Source of the DNA: Nocardia amamiensis
GTDB lineage: Bacteria; Actinomycetota; Actinomycetes; Mycobacteriales; Mycobacteriaceae
Direction of reading: 5' to 3'
NCBI RefSeq assembly: GCF_015477605.1
Contig: NZ_JADLQX010000001.1
Span: 1-64,000, forward strand
DNA: 64,000 nucleotides
This document shows positions 1-8,120 of this stretch, in pieces (within the stretch, counting starts at the first letter, position 1; every line of letters begins with the position of its first letter). The position numbers and the translations under genes are program-made. The notes under the pieces were generated by a model that ran no database searches, had not been told where the DNA came from, and saw only the letters and a list, made by a program, of their open reading frames with translations.

Positions 1-365
1 TTCTCCATGCGGCGGGTGGAGACCCCGAGCAGGTAGCAGGTCGCCACCACACTGGTGAGTGCGCGTTCGGCGCGTTTGCGGCGCTCGAGCAGCCAATCCG
101 GGAAGTAACTGCCCGAGCGCAGTTTAGGGATCGCGACGTCGATCGTGCCGACACGAGTGTCGAAGTCGCGGTGGCGGTAGCCATTTCGTGAGTTCACCCG
201 CTCGTCGGAGCGTTCGCCGTAGCCGGCGCCGCACACAGTGTCGGCTTCGGCGCCCATCAGGGCCTGGATGAACGTGGACATCATGTTGCGCAGCAGATCC
301 GGGCTCGCTACGGCGAGTTGGTCCGACAGCAACTTGGACGGGTCGATAGGCTGGACAGAGGTCAT
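1..365 (-). mobile_element. IS256-family (Mutator-type) transposase, N-terminal part
   Basis: Reading leftward from the ATG at 365, the frame stays open to the window edge, so about 121 N-terminal residues are visible. They begin MTSVQPIDPSKLLSDQL and include the segment GAGYGERSDERVNSRNGYR followed by a stretch on making regular helices and a basic LLERRKRAERAL region. This is the usual N-terminus of IS256/Mutator transposases, DDE enzymes that cut and paste their element. The catalytic residues lie beyond the edge. The element's outer inverted repeat should fall between about 366 and 430, but it cannot be defined without the other end. I see no internal stop, so the transposase could be intact. 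Confidence 0.85.
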
Positions 366-423
366 CGCGTGAAGCTTTCTTCCTTCAGTGACTTGGTAGG
401 TCTGTTGAAGGATCACGCGGTGA

Positions 424-567
424 CCACCTCTACTCGGCTACGACACGCCGATCATCGAACCGGCCGGTCCGATTCCTACACCACTCTGCCGGACGCAACC
501 GGCAGACAGCGCCCACTCGACCCGGCTCGACCGGCGCATTGCCGAAATCGAAGCGATGCTCGCCTGA
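424..567 (+). pseudogene. Possible 3' remnant of a gene interrupted by the IS256-type element
   Basis: An open frame follows a TGA at 421-423 and ends at TGA 565-567. It has no plausible start. Its last residues read LDRRIAEIEAMLA, an amphipathic helix that looks like a genuine protein C-terminus. It lies between the transposase start and the NUDIX gene, on the NUDIX strand. The simplest reading is the tail of a gene whose 5' part was displaced by the insertion sequence. The family cannot be named from 47 residues, and chance openness in GC-rich DNA is possible. Confidence 0.3.
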
Positions 568-625
568 TCTGCTTGATGCGGCGAGTACAACGGACCGTAA
601 TCCCGTACCGGATCAGGGGGCCTGA

Positions 626-1096
626 ATGAGCCATCGACGTGACTACGAGAACGACCCGAACGGACCGCAGCCGAATAGCCTGGTACCGGCGGCATCCGTG
701 GTGGTAGTGAACGAGGCCGGTCAAATCTTGTTACAACGCAGAACCGATAACGGCATGTGGGCATTACCGGGCGGCAAGATGGAATTGGGCGAATCACTGG
801 CTGATTGCGGCATCCGGGAAACCAAAGAAGAGACCGGTATAGACATCCACATCACCGGTATCATCGGTACTTATACGAATCCCCGCCATGTCTTCGCATA
901 CGACGACGGGGAGGTCAGACAAGAATTCTCGATCTGCCTCCTCGGAAAGCCGATCGGCGGAAAGCTCAGCGTCTCAGACGAGTCTCATGAGGTTGCATGG
1001 TTCAGCCCGGCCGAGATCGACTCGCTGCCGATGGTCGACAGCATCCGGCGCCGCGTAAACGATTGGCGTTCGGGAAGTTATCCGGTAATCAGATAG
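626..1096 (+). CDS. NUDIX hydrolase
   Basis: A 156-residue protein with a complete Nudix box at residues 50-72: G50-x5-E56, R64-E65, E68-E69 and G71, matching GX5EX7REUXEEXGU. Such enzymes hydrolyse nucleoside diphosphates linked to another group, using Mg2+ on the box glutamates. The substrate cannot be read from the sequence. The length and the central PAASVVVVNEAGQILLQRR strand are those of small cytosolic housecleaning or ADP-sugar-type members. The ATG is preceded by a GGGGG Shine-Dalgarno run about 5 nt upstream. The gene stands alone between the IS-associated fragment and the convergent acyltransferase pair. Confidence 0.9.
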   Translation: MSHRRDYENDPNGPQPNSLVPAASVVVVNEAGQILLQRRTDNGMWALPGGKMELGESLADCGIRETKEETGIDIHITGIIGTYTNPRHVFAYDDGEVRQEFSICLLGKPIGGKLSVSDESHEVAWFSPAEIDSLPMVDSIRRRVNDWRSGSYPVIR

Positions 1097-1146
1097 GCCG
1101 AGACTTCCACTCGCCCAGAAGCTGGTAGCCAAAACCGACCGGCCAG

Positions 1147-1908
1147 CTAGGCCTGGTGTGGCGTACGACCGGCGGCCTTGGCTCGGCGCCTGGCCATTTC
1201 CTCCCGTTCCAGGACGGCGGCCTCGGCGAGAGTCGGTGCGGTGCCGCCGAGTCGCAGGGGCACCCAGCGGGCTCTCTCGGGCATCGGGTAGTTCCGCTGG
1301 GCATTTTCCAGTAGTTCGTTCATGCGGGTGCGCATGGTGGCGGTGAGTGCGTCCGCCGGTTCGGCGGGCGGGATCGGGGCGCCGATGCGGATGTGGATCG
1401 GAAAGTTGTGGCGGCCCAGTTGTTTCGGGATGTCCTTGGTCCAGACGCGCTGTGCGCCCCAGATGATCAGGGGAATGATCGGCACATCGGCTTCGATGGA
1501 CATGCGGGCCGCGCCGGACTTGAATTCCTTCAGCTCGAAACTGCGGCTGATCGTCGCTTCGGGGTAGACCACGACCAGTTCGCCATCGCGCAGTGCCGTC
1601 ACCGCACGGGCATACGACGCCGCGCCCGCGGTGCGATCCACGCCGATCGCCTTGCAGTGCTTCATGAGGAAACCGATGATGCCGTGTTCCAGTTCGGCCT
1701 TCATCATGAATCGGACGTTGCGGCCGGACTTGCGCCCGACCAGCCCGACTTCCATGAAATCCAGATAGGCCGTGTGGTTGACGGCGAGCACCCCGCCGCC
1801 GGACCGGGGAATGTGCTCTTGGCCTTCGATGTCGATGCGCAGTCCCTGCGCCAGGAAGATGGTGCGGGCCAGGCCGGTGAGAATGTCGTAAACCGGTTCC
1901 CGCGCCAT
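1147..1908 (-). CDS. Lysophospholipid/1-acylglycerol-3-phosphate acyltransferase (PlsC family), second of pair
   Basis: A 253-residue PlsC-type acyltransferase that transfers an acyl group from acyl-CoA to a lysophospholipid or related acceptor at the membrane. The HX4D catalytic motif is at H45-D50 (NHTAYLD). The phosphate-binding region YPEATISRSFE lies near residues 113-123, with the usual PEA in place of PEG, followed by a VPIIPLIIWG strand. The ATG at 1908 follows GGGAG by 4 nt, and the upstream paralog stops only 11 bp before it, so the two form an operon. The C-terminal 30 residues are basic and Ala-rich. The proteins are closely similar, indicating tandem duplication. Exact acceptor unknown. 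Confidence 0.85.
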   Translation of the reverse strand: MAREPVYDILTGLARTIFLAQGLRIDIEGQEHIPRSGGGVLAVNHTAYLDFMEVGLVGRKSGRNVRFMMKAELEHGIIGFLMKHCKAIGVDRTAGAASYARAVTALRDGELVVVYPEATISRSFELKEFKSGAARMSIEADVPIIPLIIWGAQRVWTKDIPKQLGRHNFPIHIRIGAPIPPAEPADALTATMRTRMNELLENAQRNYPMPERARWVPLRLGGTAPTLAEAAVLEREEMARRRAKAAGRTPHQA

Positions 1909-1919
1909 CGCAACTCCCG

Positions 1920-2669
1920 TTACTGCTCCGCCGCGTTCTTGCGGGCGGCCTTCTCCTTCGCCTCGGCGGCGTCCATCGCGTCCGCCTCTTCCAGGGTAGG
2001 AGCGCTGCCGCCGAGCCGGGCGGGCACCCAGTACGCGCCGGGCTCGTGCACATAATCCTTCTGCAGGTCGAGCAGCATCTCCTGCATGGTCGAGCGCAGC
2101 TTGGCGGTGAGTTCGGCGGCGGGCTCGAACGGCTGGATCGGTTCGCCGACCGCGATCGAGATGGGCGTGTTGGTGCGGCCGAGCCGTTTGGGGAATCCCT
2201 TGGTCCACACCCGCTGTGCACCCCAGATGACAATCGGGATGATCGGCACCTCGGCCTCGATGGCCATGCGCGCCGCGCCCGATTTGAATTCCTTGATTTC
2301 GAAGCTACGGCTGATGGTCGCCTCGGGGTACACGCCGACCAGCTCACCGCGGCGCAGATACTCCACCGCGGCCTGGTACGACTCGGCGCCCGCCGAACGA
2401 TCCACCGGAATGTGCTTGAGCACCCGCATGATCGGGCCGGAGATCTTGTCGTCGAAGACCTCCTTCTTGGCCATGAACCGAACGTAGCGCTTCGGGGTAC
2501 GCACCGGCAGACCCGCGTAGGTGAAGTCCATGTATCCGGTGTGGTTCACCGCCAGCACGGCGCCACCCCGCGCCGGGATATGTTCATCGCCCTTGACGGT
2601 GAACTTCAGACCTTCGAGGAAGAAGACGGTACGGGCCAGCCCGATGATCGTCCGATAGACGGGTTCCAC
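1920..2669 (-). CDS. Lysophospholipid/1-acylglycerol-3-phosphate acyltransferase (PlsC family), first of pair
   Basis: A 249-residue paralog of the downstream acyltransferase. HX4D is H43-D48 (NHTGYMD), and YPEATISRSFEIKEFKSGAA is shared almost word for word with its neighbour. The role is acyl transfer in phospholipid or triacylglycerol synthesis at the membrane. I place the start at the GTG (2669), giving MEPVYRTIIGLAR, which aligns with MAREPVYDILTGLAR of the paralog. A TACGCT hexamer lies 9 nt upstream and no Shine-Dalgarno is visible. The tail ends in a Lys/Ala-rich segment. An in-frame GTG further upstream could add residues but has no counterpart in the paralog. Confidence 0.85.
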   Translation of the reverse strand: MEPVYRTIIGLARTVFFLEGLKFTVKGDEHIPARGGAVLAVNHTGYMDFTYAGLPVRTPKRYVRFMAKKEVFDDKISGPIMRVLKHIPVDRSAGAESYQAAVEYLRRGELVGVYPEATISRSFEIKEFKSGAARMAIEAEVPIIPIVIWGAQRVWTKGFPKRLGRTNTPISIAVGEPIQPFEPAAELTAKLRSTMQEMLLDLQKDYVHEPGAYWVPARLGGSAPTLEEADAMDAAEAKEKAARKNAAEQ

Positions 2670-3015
2670 AAGTCCGCTAGCGTAGTCGCTGACCGTCCCC
2701 TCCGGCAGTGCGCCGCCATCACGTGCCGCACCGGGTCGAGGACGCCTGAGCAGCCCCAACCGCACGCCCTTAGAGAAGAGGATCGTCGAAGTGGAACGCG
2801 CCCGACCGGAACCGCGTGAATACGACCACAGCTCAGCACGCGATCGGATCCGGGCATCAGCGAACGTGGGCCAACCGACGTCCACAGCCGCACACCCGAT
2901 GCGGTGCCAGAGGGCCCGACAGGGCGAAGAAGCGCTAACCGGTCGGAAATCTACGCCTCTGGGGCAACCGACGCGCACCCCTACGCGCTCGGCTCGGCGT
3001 CGGGAAGCACGGCCT
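2670..3015. other. Divergent intergenic region, acyltransferase pair / lipoprotein
   Basis: This 346-bp stretch separates the leftward acyltransferase operon from the rightward lipoprotein. The rightward frame is open through it, but the signal peptide with lipobox begins only at 3016, so I read it as promoter DNA. Apart from the TACGCT hexamer next to 2669 I see no clear operator or RNA structure. Confidence 0.4.
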
Positions 3016-3852
3016 ATGCGTGCAGCAATGATCGGCCTGGTCCTGATCGGCGCGGGTGCCCTAACCGGCTGCGACTCCGTTGCCGGTATCCCGGACGAGA
3101 GTGCCGCACCGGCAGCGGTGCGCACGACGCCACCCGCCGCCGTCCCGGCGACGACACCTCCGACCACCGCATCGCTGCCGCCGGTCCCCGCCGACGCCCC
3201 ACCGGTGGGCACGGTTGCCGGGCTCCCCGCCGCCTCCAGCGCGGTCCAGCGCTGGGCGGCCGACCTGCGCTCGCACAGCATCGCCGAGATGCAGGAGAAG
3301 TGCTGGACCATCGCGCCCAAGAATGTGGCCGACATGTACGACGACCAGCAGTCCATCCTGGCCGCCCTGGCCCAGCCGGGGACGGCGACCACGGACACCG
3401 TCGTCTGGCAGAGCAAAACCACCACGGTCGCCGTCGACCGCGCCGAGGTCCAGACCGGCTACGCCTGTCCGCGCGTCGCCGCGGCGGGCGCGGATATCGC
3501 GTACAACGACGCCGACGCCAGGCACACCGTGCGCCGCTACCTGTCCCGCTTCGTCGGATCTCCGCTCGACCCGGCCGACAAGGAGGGCACCTACCCGCTG
3601 GTCTGCAAGGCGTCAGCCAGCTGGGACCCCGCTGCCACCGGACGCGCGATCCCGGCCCCGCTGGCCGGCAACCCGGGCATGCTGACCGGGACCACCCAGT
3701 TCGCCGACCAGCAGATCCGCTCGGAGCAGTTGAACACCGACTACATTGCGGTGCAGGTCCCCGTGACGAACTCCGCGGGTGTGACGCAGACCCGTACCTT
3801 CACCCTGCGATCCGGGCCGGACGGCTACTGCATCGGCGACGTCTCGCCGTAA
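3016..3852 (+). CDS. Putative lipoprotein, function unknown
   Basis: Start ATG 3016 gives MRAAMIGLVLIGAGALTGCDS, a short lipoprotein signal with lipobox LTGC, so the mature protein should be lipidated at Cys19 and anchored outside the membrane. A Pro/Ala/Thr-rich linker (about residues 25-75) leads to a C-terminal domain of about 200 residues with four scattered cysteines (in EKCW, YACP, LVCK and GYCIGD). GGAAG lies about 8 nt before the ATG. I do not recognise the family beyond an actinobacterial secreted/lipoprotein type. The next gene begins 41 bp downstream on the same strand and has its own strong ribosome site. Confidence 0.75.
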   Translation: MRAAMIGLVLIGAGALTGCDSVAGIPDESAAPAAVRTTPPAAVPATTPPTTASLPPVPADAPPVGTVAGLPAASSAVQRWAADLRSHSIAEMQEKCWTIAPKNVADMYDDQQSILAALAQPGTATTDTVVWQSKTTTVAVDRAEVQTGYACPRVAAAGADIAYNDADARHTVRRYLSRFVGSPLDPADKEGTYPLVCKASASWDPAATGRAIPAPLAGNPGMLTGTTQFADQQIRSEQLNTDYIAVQVPVTNSAGVTQTRTFTLRSGPDGYCIGDVSP

Positions 3853-3893
3853 CTACTACCCTGGTTGGCTGGTAACAGCAGGAGGAGCAGCTA

Positions 3894-5432
3894 GTGCAGA
3901 TCACCAGCGTCGGACACGCCGGATTCCACATCCGCACCGCGGCCGGGTCGATCCTTTGCGACCCCTGGGTGAACCCCGCGTACTTCGGTTCGTGGTTCCC
4001 GTTCCCGGACAACACCCAGCTGGATTGGGATGAGCTGGGCGCATGCGACTTCCTGTACGTCTCGCATCTGCACCGCGACCACTTCGACGCGAAGACGCTG
4101 GCCCAGCACGTCGACAAGGACGCGACCGTGCTGCTGCCGGACTACCCGGTGCCGGACCTGCGGCGGGAACTGGAGCACCTGGGCTTCCACAAGTTCTTCG
4201 AGACCGAGGACTCGGTCAAGCACACGGTGACCGGCCCGGGTGGCGACCTGGACATCATGATCATCGCGCTGCGCGCGCCCGCCGACGGCCCGATCGGCGA
4301 CTCCGGACTGGTCGTCTCCGACGGCGAGACCACCTGCTTCAACATGAACGACGCCCGCCCGGTCGACATGGACGTACTGCACGACGCGTTCGGTCATGTC
4401 GACATCCACCTGCTGCAGTACTCGGGCGCGATCTGGTACCCGATGGTCTACGACATCCCGGCCCGCACCAAGTCGAACTTCGGCAAGCAGAAGCGTCAGC
4501 GCGGCATGGACCGCGCCCGCAGCTACATCGAACAGGTCGGCGCGACGTGGGTGGTGCCGTCGGCGGGTCCGCCGGTGTTCCTGGACGACGAACTGCGCTA
4601 CCTCAACGACGACCGCGGTGACGAGGGCAACATCTTCCCGGACCAGAAGGTGTTCCTGGAGCAGATGGAGATCCACGGCAACGCGGGCGGGATCCTGATG
4701 ATCCCTGGCTCGGTCGCCGACGTGCGCGGCGCCGAGCTGACGCTGACCCATCCGAGCGACCCGGCTGAGATCTACGACAACAAGACCGTGTACATCGAGC
4801 GGATGGCGCAGCGCCTCGCGCCGGTGCTGGAAGCCGAGAAGGCAACCTGGGCCACCGGCGAGGGCGCGCTGCTGGAACCGCTGCAGAAGCTGTTCGAGCC
4901 GATCATGGCGCAGAGCGATCTGATATGCGACGGCATCGGTTACCCGGTCGGTCTGGTGATCGGCGAGGAAACCGTGGTGCTGGACTTCCCCAAGCGCACG
5001 GTGCGCGGACCCATCGAGGGCGAGGGCCGCTACCGCTACGGCTTCCGCATCGCGCCGGAACTGGTGCGCACGGTGCTGCGCGACCAGGAGCCGGACTGGG
5101 TGAACACCATCTTCCTGTCCACCCGCTTCCAGGCCTGGCGTATCGGCGGGTACAACGAGTTCCTCTACACCTTCTTCAAGTGCCTCACCGACGAGCGGAT
5201 CGCCTATGCCGACGGCTGGTTCGCCGAGGCGCACGACGATTCCGCTTCCACCGAACTCGGCGGCTGGGAAGTGCAGCGCCGCTGTCCCCACCTGAAGGCG
5301 GACCTGTCGAAGTTCGGCGTGGTGGACGGCAACACGCTCACGTGCAACCTGCACGGGTGGCAATGGGATCTGGAGTCCGGGCGCTGCAAGACGTCCAAGG
5401 GCCACGAACTCCGCACGCGCAAGCTGGGCTGA
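3894..5432 (+). CDS. MBL-fold metallohydrolase fused to a Rieske [2Fe-2S] domain
   Basis: A 512-residue cytosolic protein. The N-terminal metallo-beta-lactamase fold carries the dinuclear metal motif HLHRDH (residues 58-63), as in UlaG-like hydrolases. The extreme C-terminus is a Rieske centre, C464-P-H466 paired with C484-x2-H487, which binds a [2Fe-2S] cluster. This pairing suggests an oxidoreductase or hydrolase fed with electrons, but the substrate is unknown. The GTG start follows AGGAGGAG by 6 nt, a near-ideal site, with a TACCCT hexamer at about 3856-3861. The gene ends at a strong bidirectional hairpin (5441-5473). Confidence 0.85.
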   Translation: MQITSVGHAGFHIRTAAGSILCDPWVNPAYFGSWFPFPDNTQLDWDELGACDFLYVSHLHRDHFDAKTLAQHVDKDATVLLPDYPVPDLRRELEHLGFHKFFETEDSVKHTVTGPGGDLDIMIIALRAPADGPIGDSGLVVSDGETTCFNMNDARPVDMDVLHDAFGHVDIHLLQYSGAIWYPMVYDIPARTKSNFGKQKRQRGMDRARSYIEQVGATWVVPSAGPPVFLDDELRYLNDDRGDEGNIFPDQKVFLEQMEIHGNAGGILMIPGSVADVRGAELTLTHPSDPAEIYDNKTVYIERMAQRLAPVLEAEKATWATGEGALLEPLQKLFEPIMAQSDLICDGIGYPVGLVIGEETVVLDFPKRTVRGPIEGEGRYRYGFRIAPELVRTVLRDQEPDWVNTIFLSTRFQAWRIGGYNEFLYTFFKCLTDERIAYADGWFAEAHDDSASTELGGWEVQRRCPHLKADLSKFGVVDGNTLTCNLHGWQWDLESGRCKTSKGHELRTRKLG

Positions 5433-5440
5433 GCCCCCGA

Positions 5441-5473
5441 CTTCCGGCCGACGGTTTCCACGTCGGCCGGAAG
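5441..5473. terminator. Bidirectional hairpin terminator between convergent genes
   Basis: A 12-bp perfect stem (5441-5452 with 5462-5473) with a 9-nt loop lies just after the MBL-Rieske stop and just before the BP74-type stop on the other strand. A CGTTTG run follows. Confidence 0.75.
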
Positions 5474-5490
5474 CGTTTGCCGACCGGGAG

Positions 5491-5832
5491 CTACGGGATT
5501 ATCTCGCGGGTGAGTCTCGACGACCACGGGCACCACATACAGCCCGGCAGGAATGCGCCGCACGCCTCGTCCAAATGGTCCTGGACGTACATGATGCTGG
5601 CGTCGCACACCTCGATCGCCTGGGTGAAGAACGAAATGGTTTCCGGATCCAGGTGGAAATTCCAGCCCGGGTTGTAGGGCATTGGTGTCTTCATGATCCG
5701 CCCCATGACGTGCACAGACATCTTCTCCTCACCCGAGAGGATGCGACGGGCCTCGGCGATCCGCTGCTCATCGACCAGCTGGATGATGAATTCCTTCTCT
5801 GAGGCGTCAGTGAATGCGAAGAACGCGGTCAT
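5491..5832 (-). CDS. BP74-domain protein (calmodulin-binding-protein-like), function unknown
   Basis: A 113-residue single-domain protein. Features such as FAFTDASEKEFIIQLVD near the start, HVMGRI and PYNPGWNFHLDP in the middle, and VCDASIMYVQDHLDEACGAF followed by WCPWSSRL near the end fit the BP74 N-terminal domain, first described in Dictyostelium calmodulin-binding proteins and found sporadically in bacteria. There is no signal peptide or membrane segment. The ATG at 5832 is preceded by AGGGGAAG. The 159-bp upstream region holds a small TTAGC/GCTAA dyad at 5914-5932. The bacterial role is not known to me; assignment rests on remembered motif similarity. Confidence 0.6.
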   Translation of the reverse strand: MTAFFAFTDASEKEFIIQLVDEQRIAEARRILSGEEKMSVHVMGRIMKTPMPYNPGWNFHLDPETISFFTQAIEVCDASIMYVQDHLDEACGAFLPGCMWCPWSSRLTREIIP

Positions 5833-5991
5833 GTCTTCCCCTCTTGTCGATGGGTCCGATGAATGGCGAACTCGCACCGGTGCCACTCGATCCTATCCGC
5901 GCCCGACCACCTATTAGCTGTAAATTTGCTAAGAGCGCGGTGCTGATTACTCGGTCGGTCCGGGCGGCGGAAGAGAGGTAGGCCCCGAAAT

Positions 5992-7023
5992 TCAGCGGCG
6001 GGTCCCGGCCAGGATCCCGTTGTACGCGGAGGTCGGCCTGCGGCGTGCGGTTTTCACCGTGCTGATCAGCTCCCGGATCGCGATACCGCCCCTTGCCACC
6101 GGCGCGGACACCCGTCCGTCGGGGTCGATCAGCACAGCAGACGGGGTACCGCGCACCCGGTAGCGCAATGCCGTTTCGTTGCCTTGCTGCACGAGCGATG
6201 GAATCTCGCCCAGCCCGTTTTCGATACCCCACGCGGCTTGCTCTGCCGCGTCACCGTTACCGACCGCCACGATCGCCAGGGCGTCACCGATTCGCGCGTG
6301 CCAGCGGGGCAGTTCTCTGGCCAGCGCCGCACACAGCTCACAGCCCGGATGTACGAAAACAAGCAGGACCGACCGGCCTCCGGCCAGCAGAGCCTCGAGC
6401 GTGGTCTTCGATCCCAGGAGGTCGAGCAGTTCGAACTCCGGCGCCACCGCACCGACCGGTAGACCCTCGGCGCCCAACGTGGACAGCGCCTGTTCATCCA
6501 CCCGGCGGCGCAGCGTACGCAGCTGTCCGGTCAACCACACCAGCACCCCCACCAGCACGGCGACCACCGCACAGCCGATCGCGTCGTCGGCGGGCAGACC
6601 CATCGGCACGTGCGGATGCGTTAGAGCGCCAACACCGACAGCCGCGGCGAGCACGGCGAGAGCACCGTTGCGCACCAAGGTTTTCGGGCCGATCGGCGCT
6701 GAGCTCGCAGCGCCGAAGCACGAGCAGGAAGGCCGCTCGCCGCGCCGCAGCAAGCGCGCGATCACCGCCGTGAACACGCCGAGCAGCAGCAGCGCCGCCA
6801 CCGCGGCCACACCGGAGACCCACGGAAGCAACACCGCGACCGCGAGCATCGCTTCGACGATCGGCAGCCCCCATGCCACGGCGGACACCCGGCGCAGCGG
6901 CACTCCGAAATCGCCCACAGCCTGCCTTGTCGCACTCCGATCCGCCAGCTTCCCCCACGCCGACAACCCGAATACGACAAACAGCGCAAGCCGCGAAACC
7001 CACACCCCGTATTCGATGAGCAT
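5992..7023 (-). CDS. MauE/DoxX-type membrane protein fused to a thioredoxin-like domain
   Basis: A 343-residue fusion. Residues 1-165 hold about four to five membrane helices with the MauE-type CSCFG pair (C100, C102) at a helix end. Residues 190-320 form an AhpC/TlpA-like thioredoxin fold with active-site CELC (C228-C231) and a cis-proline region RGTPSAVLID. The likely role is shuttling disulfide or thiol electrons across the membrane to a periplasmic or cytosolic partner; topology is not determined. The start may be the GTG at 7041 rather than the ATG at 7023. Transcribed in the same direction as the DUF606 transporter, 55-73 bp downstream of it. Confidence 0.75.
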   Translation of the reverse strand: MLIEYGVWVSRLALFVVFGLSAWGKLADRSATRQAVGDFGVPLRRVSAVAWGLPIVEAMLAVAVLLPWVSGVAAVAALLLLGVFTAVIARLLRRGERPSCSCFGAASSAPIGPKTLVRNGALAVLAAAVGVGALTHPHVPMGLPADDAIGCAVVAVLVGVLVWLTGQLRTLRRRVDEQALSTLGAEGLPVGAVAPEFELLDLLGSKTTLEALLAGGRSVLLVFVHPGCELCAALARELPRWHARIGDALAIVAVGNGDAAEQAAWGIENGLGEIPSLVQQGNETALRYRVRGTPSAVLIDPDGRVSAPVARGGIAIRELISTVKTARRRPTSAYNGILAGTRR

Positions 7024-7077
7024 GAGCGCACCATCCCACACTCATGCGCTTCGAACATGAATGACTCGGCGGGCTTT

Positions 7078-8034
7078 TCAGGACCGAGATCGAGTGGCGA
7101 CGCCGACGGCGACGAGAGTCAGCACGCAACCGGCGACCGCGGTCGCCGACAGGCCCGCGGTTGTCGGGGTGAACAGGTCGAGGGCCAGCGCGAAGAGCAG
7201 TTGGCCCGCCACCGAGGTGAGGCCGAGCAGCAGCACACCGATCCAGCGGACGGTCAGGGCCGCCAGAGCGATGAACGCCACGCCGATGAACCCGCCGAGA
7301 TAGAGCCACGGCTCGGTGGGGAATCCGGCCGGGCCACCGGAGGTCACGATCACCGCGGCCGCGAGGACCAGCAGCGCGAACAGGCCGACGCAGAAATTGA
7401 CCAGCGCCGCCGAGATGGGACCGCCGACCGCGCCGACCTTGCCGTTCACCGCCTGCTGCCAGGCCAGGCCGATCCCGGCCAGGGCGGGGAGCACGATCAG
7501 CAGCGCGGTCGGCGCATCTCGCAGCGCTTCCGGCACAGAGAGACCACCTGTCGCGGCGCGGCCGTGACCGAATCCGGCGACCAGCACCGCGAGCACGCCG
7601 AGTGCCGCACCGGCCAGACGCACCGCGGTGACCGGCGTGCGCCCGCTCGGGCCGAGACCGAGACGGTCGACGATCAGGCTGCTGAGCAGCTGACCCGCGA
7701 CGGCGGCCACGGTGAACGCGGTGACCCCGATGGCGGCGACAGTGAGGCCCTGGCACGCGACGAAGAACGCGCCACACAGGCCGCCGAGCAGCTGCCACGG
7801 CCGCAGCGCACCGGCTGTCAACGCCCGCCGCACCTGCCGCACGCCCTCGCGCAGCCGCCCGCTCACCGCGAAGGCCAAGGCCAGCACGAGGAGCCCCGTG
7901 CCGAAACTGATGGTGGCAGCGGCGATCCCATCGTGCAGGCGCGCGCCCAGCGCACCATTGATCCGCCCCTGCACCGCGACACCGGCGCCGATCCCGAACC
8001 CGAAGACCAGCCCCAGCCTCACCTGCACGGTCAT
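7078..8034 (-). CDS. DMT-family transporter, YdcZ/DUF606 type
   Basis: A 318-residue membrane protein with roughly ten helices in two homologous halves, typical of fused DUF606 members of the drug/metabolite transporter superfamily. FGFGIGAGVAVQGRINGALG near the N-terminus and the GQLLSSLIVDRLGL repeat are characteristic, the latter echoed by GQLLFALALDLFTP in the second half. The substrate cannot be inferred. ATG 8034 is preferred because a TAGCGT -10 hexamer ends 7 nt upstream; an in-frame GTG at 8043 would overlap that hexamer. Confidence 0.8.
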   Translation of the reverse strand: MTVQVRLGLVFGFGIGAGVAVQGRINGALGARLHDGIAAATISFGTGLLVLALAFAVSGRLREGVRQVRRALTAGALRPWQLLGGLCGAFFVACQGLTVAAIGVTAFTVAAVAGQLLSSLIVDRLGLGPSGRTPVTAVRLAGAALGVLAVLVAGFGHGRAATGGLSVPEALRDAPTALLIVLPALAGIGLAWQQAVNGKVGAVGGPISAALVNFCVGLFALLVLAAAVIVTSGGPAGFPTEPWLYLGGFIGVAFIALAALTVRWIGVLLLGLTSVAGQLLFALALDLFTPTTAGLSATAVAGCVLTLVAVGVATRSRS

Positions 8035-8041
8035 AGCCCGC

Positions 8042-8047
8042 ACGCTA
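8042..8047 (-). promoter_or_regulatory. -10 hexamer TAGCGT, leaderless promoter of the DUF606 gene
   Basis: TAGCGT on the minus strand ends 7 nt before ATG 8034. No Shine-Dalgarno is visible. Confidence 0.5.
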
Positions 8048-8120
8048 CCGGGCCGAGATCAACCGCGAGTGGCACCTGAATGCGGCAAAACGCGAGAGCG
8101 GATCTGGCGTGCTGTGCCAC

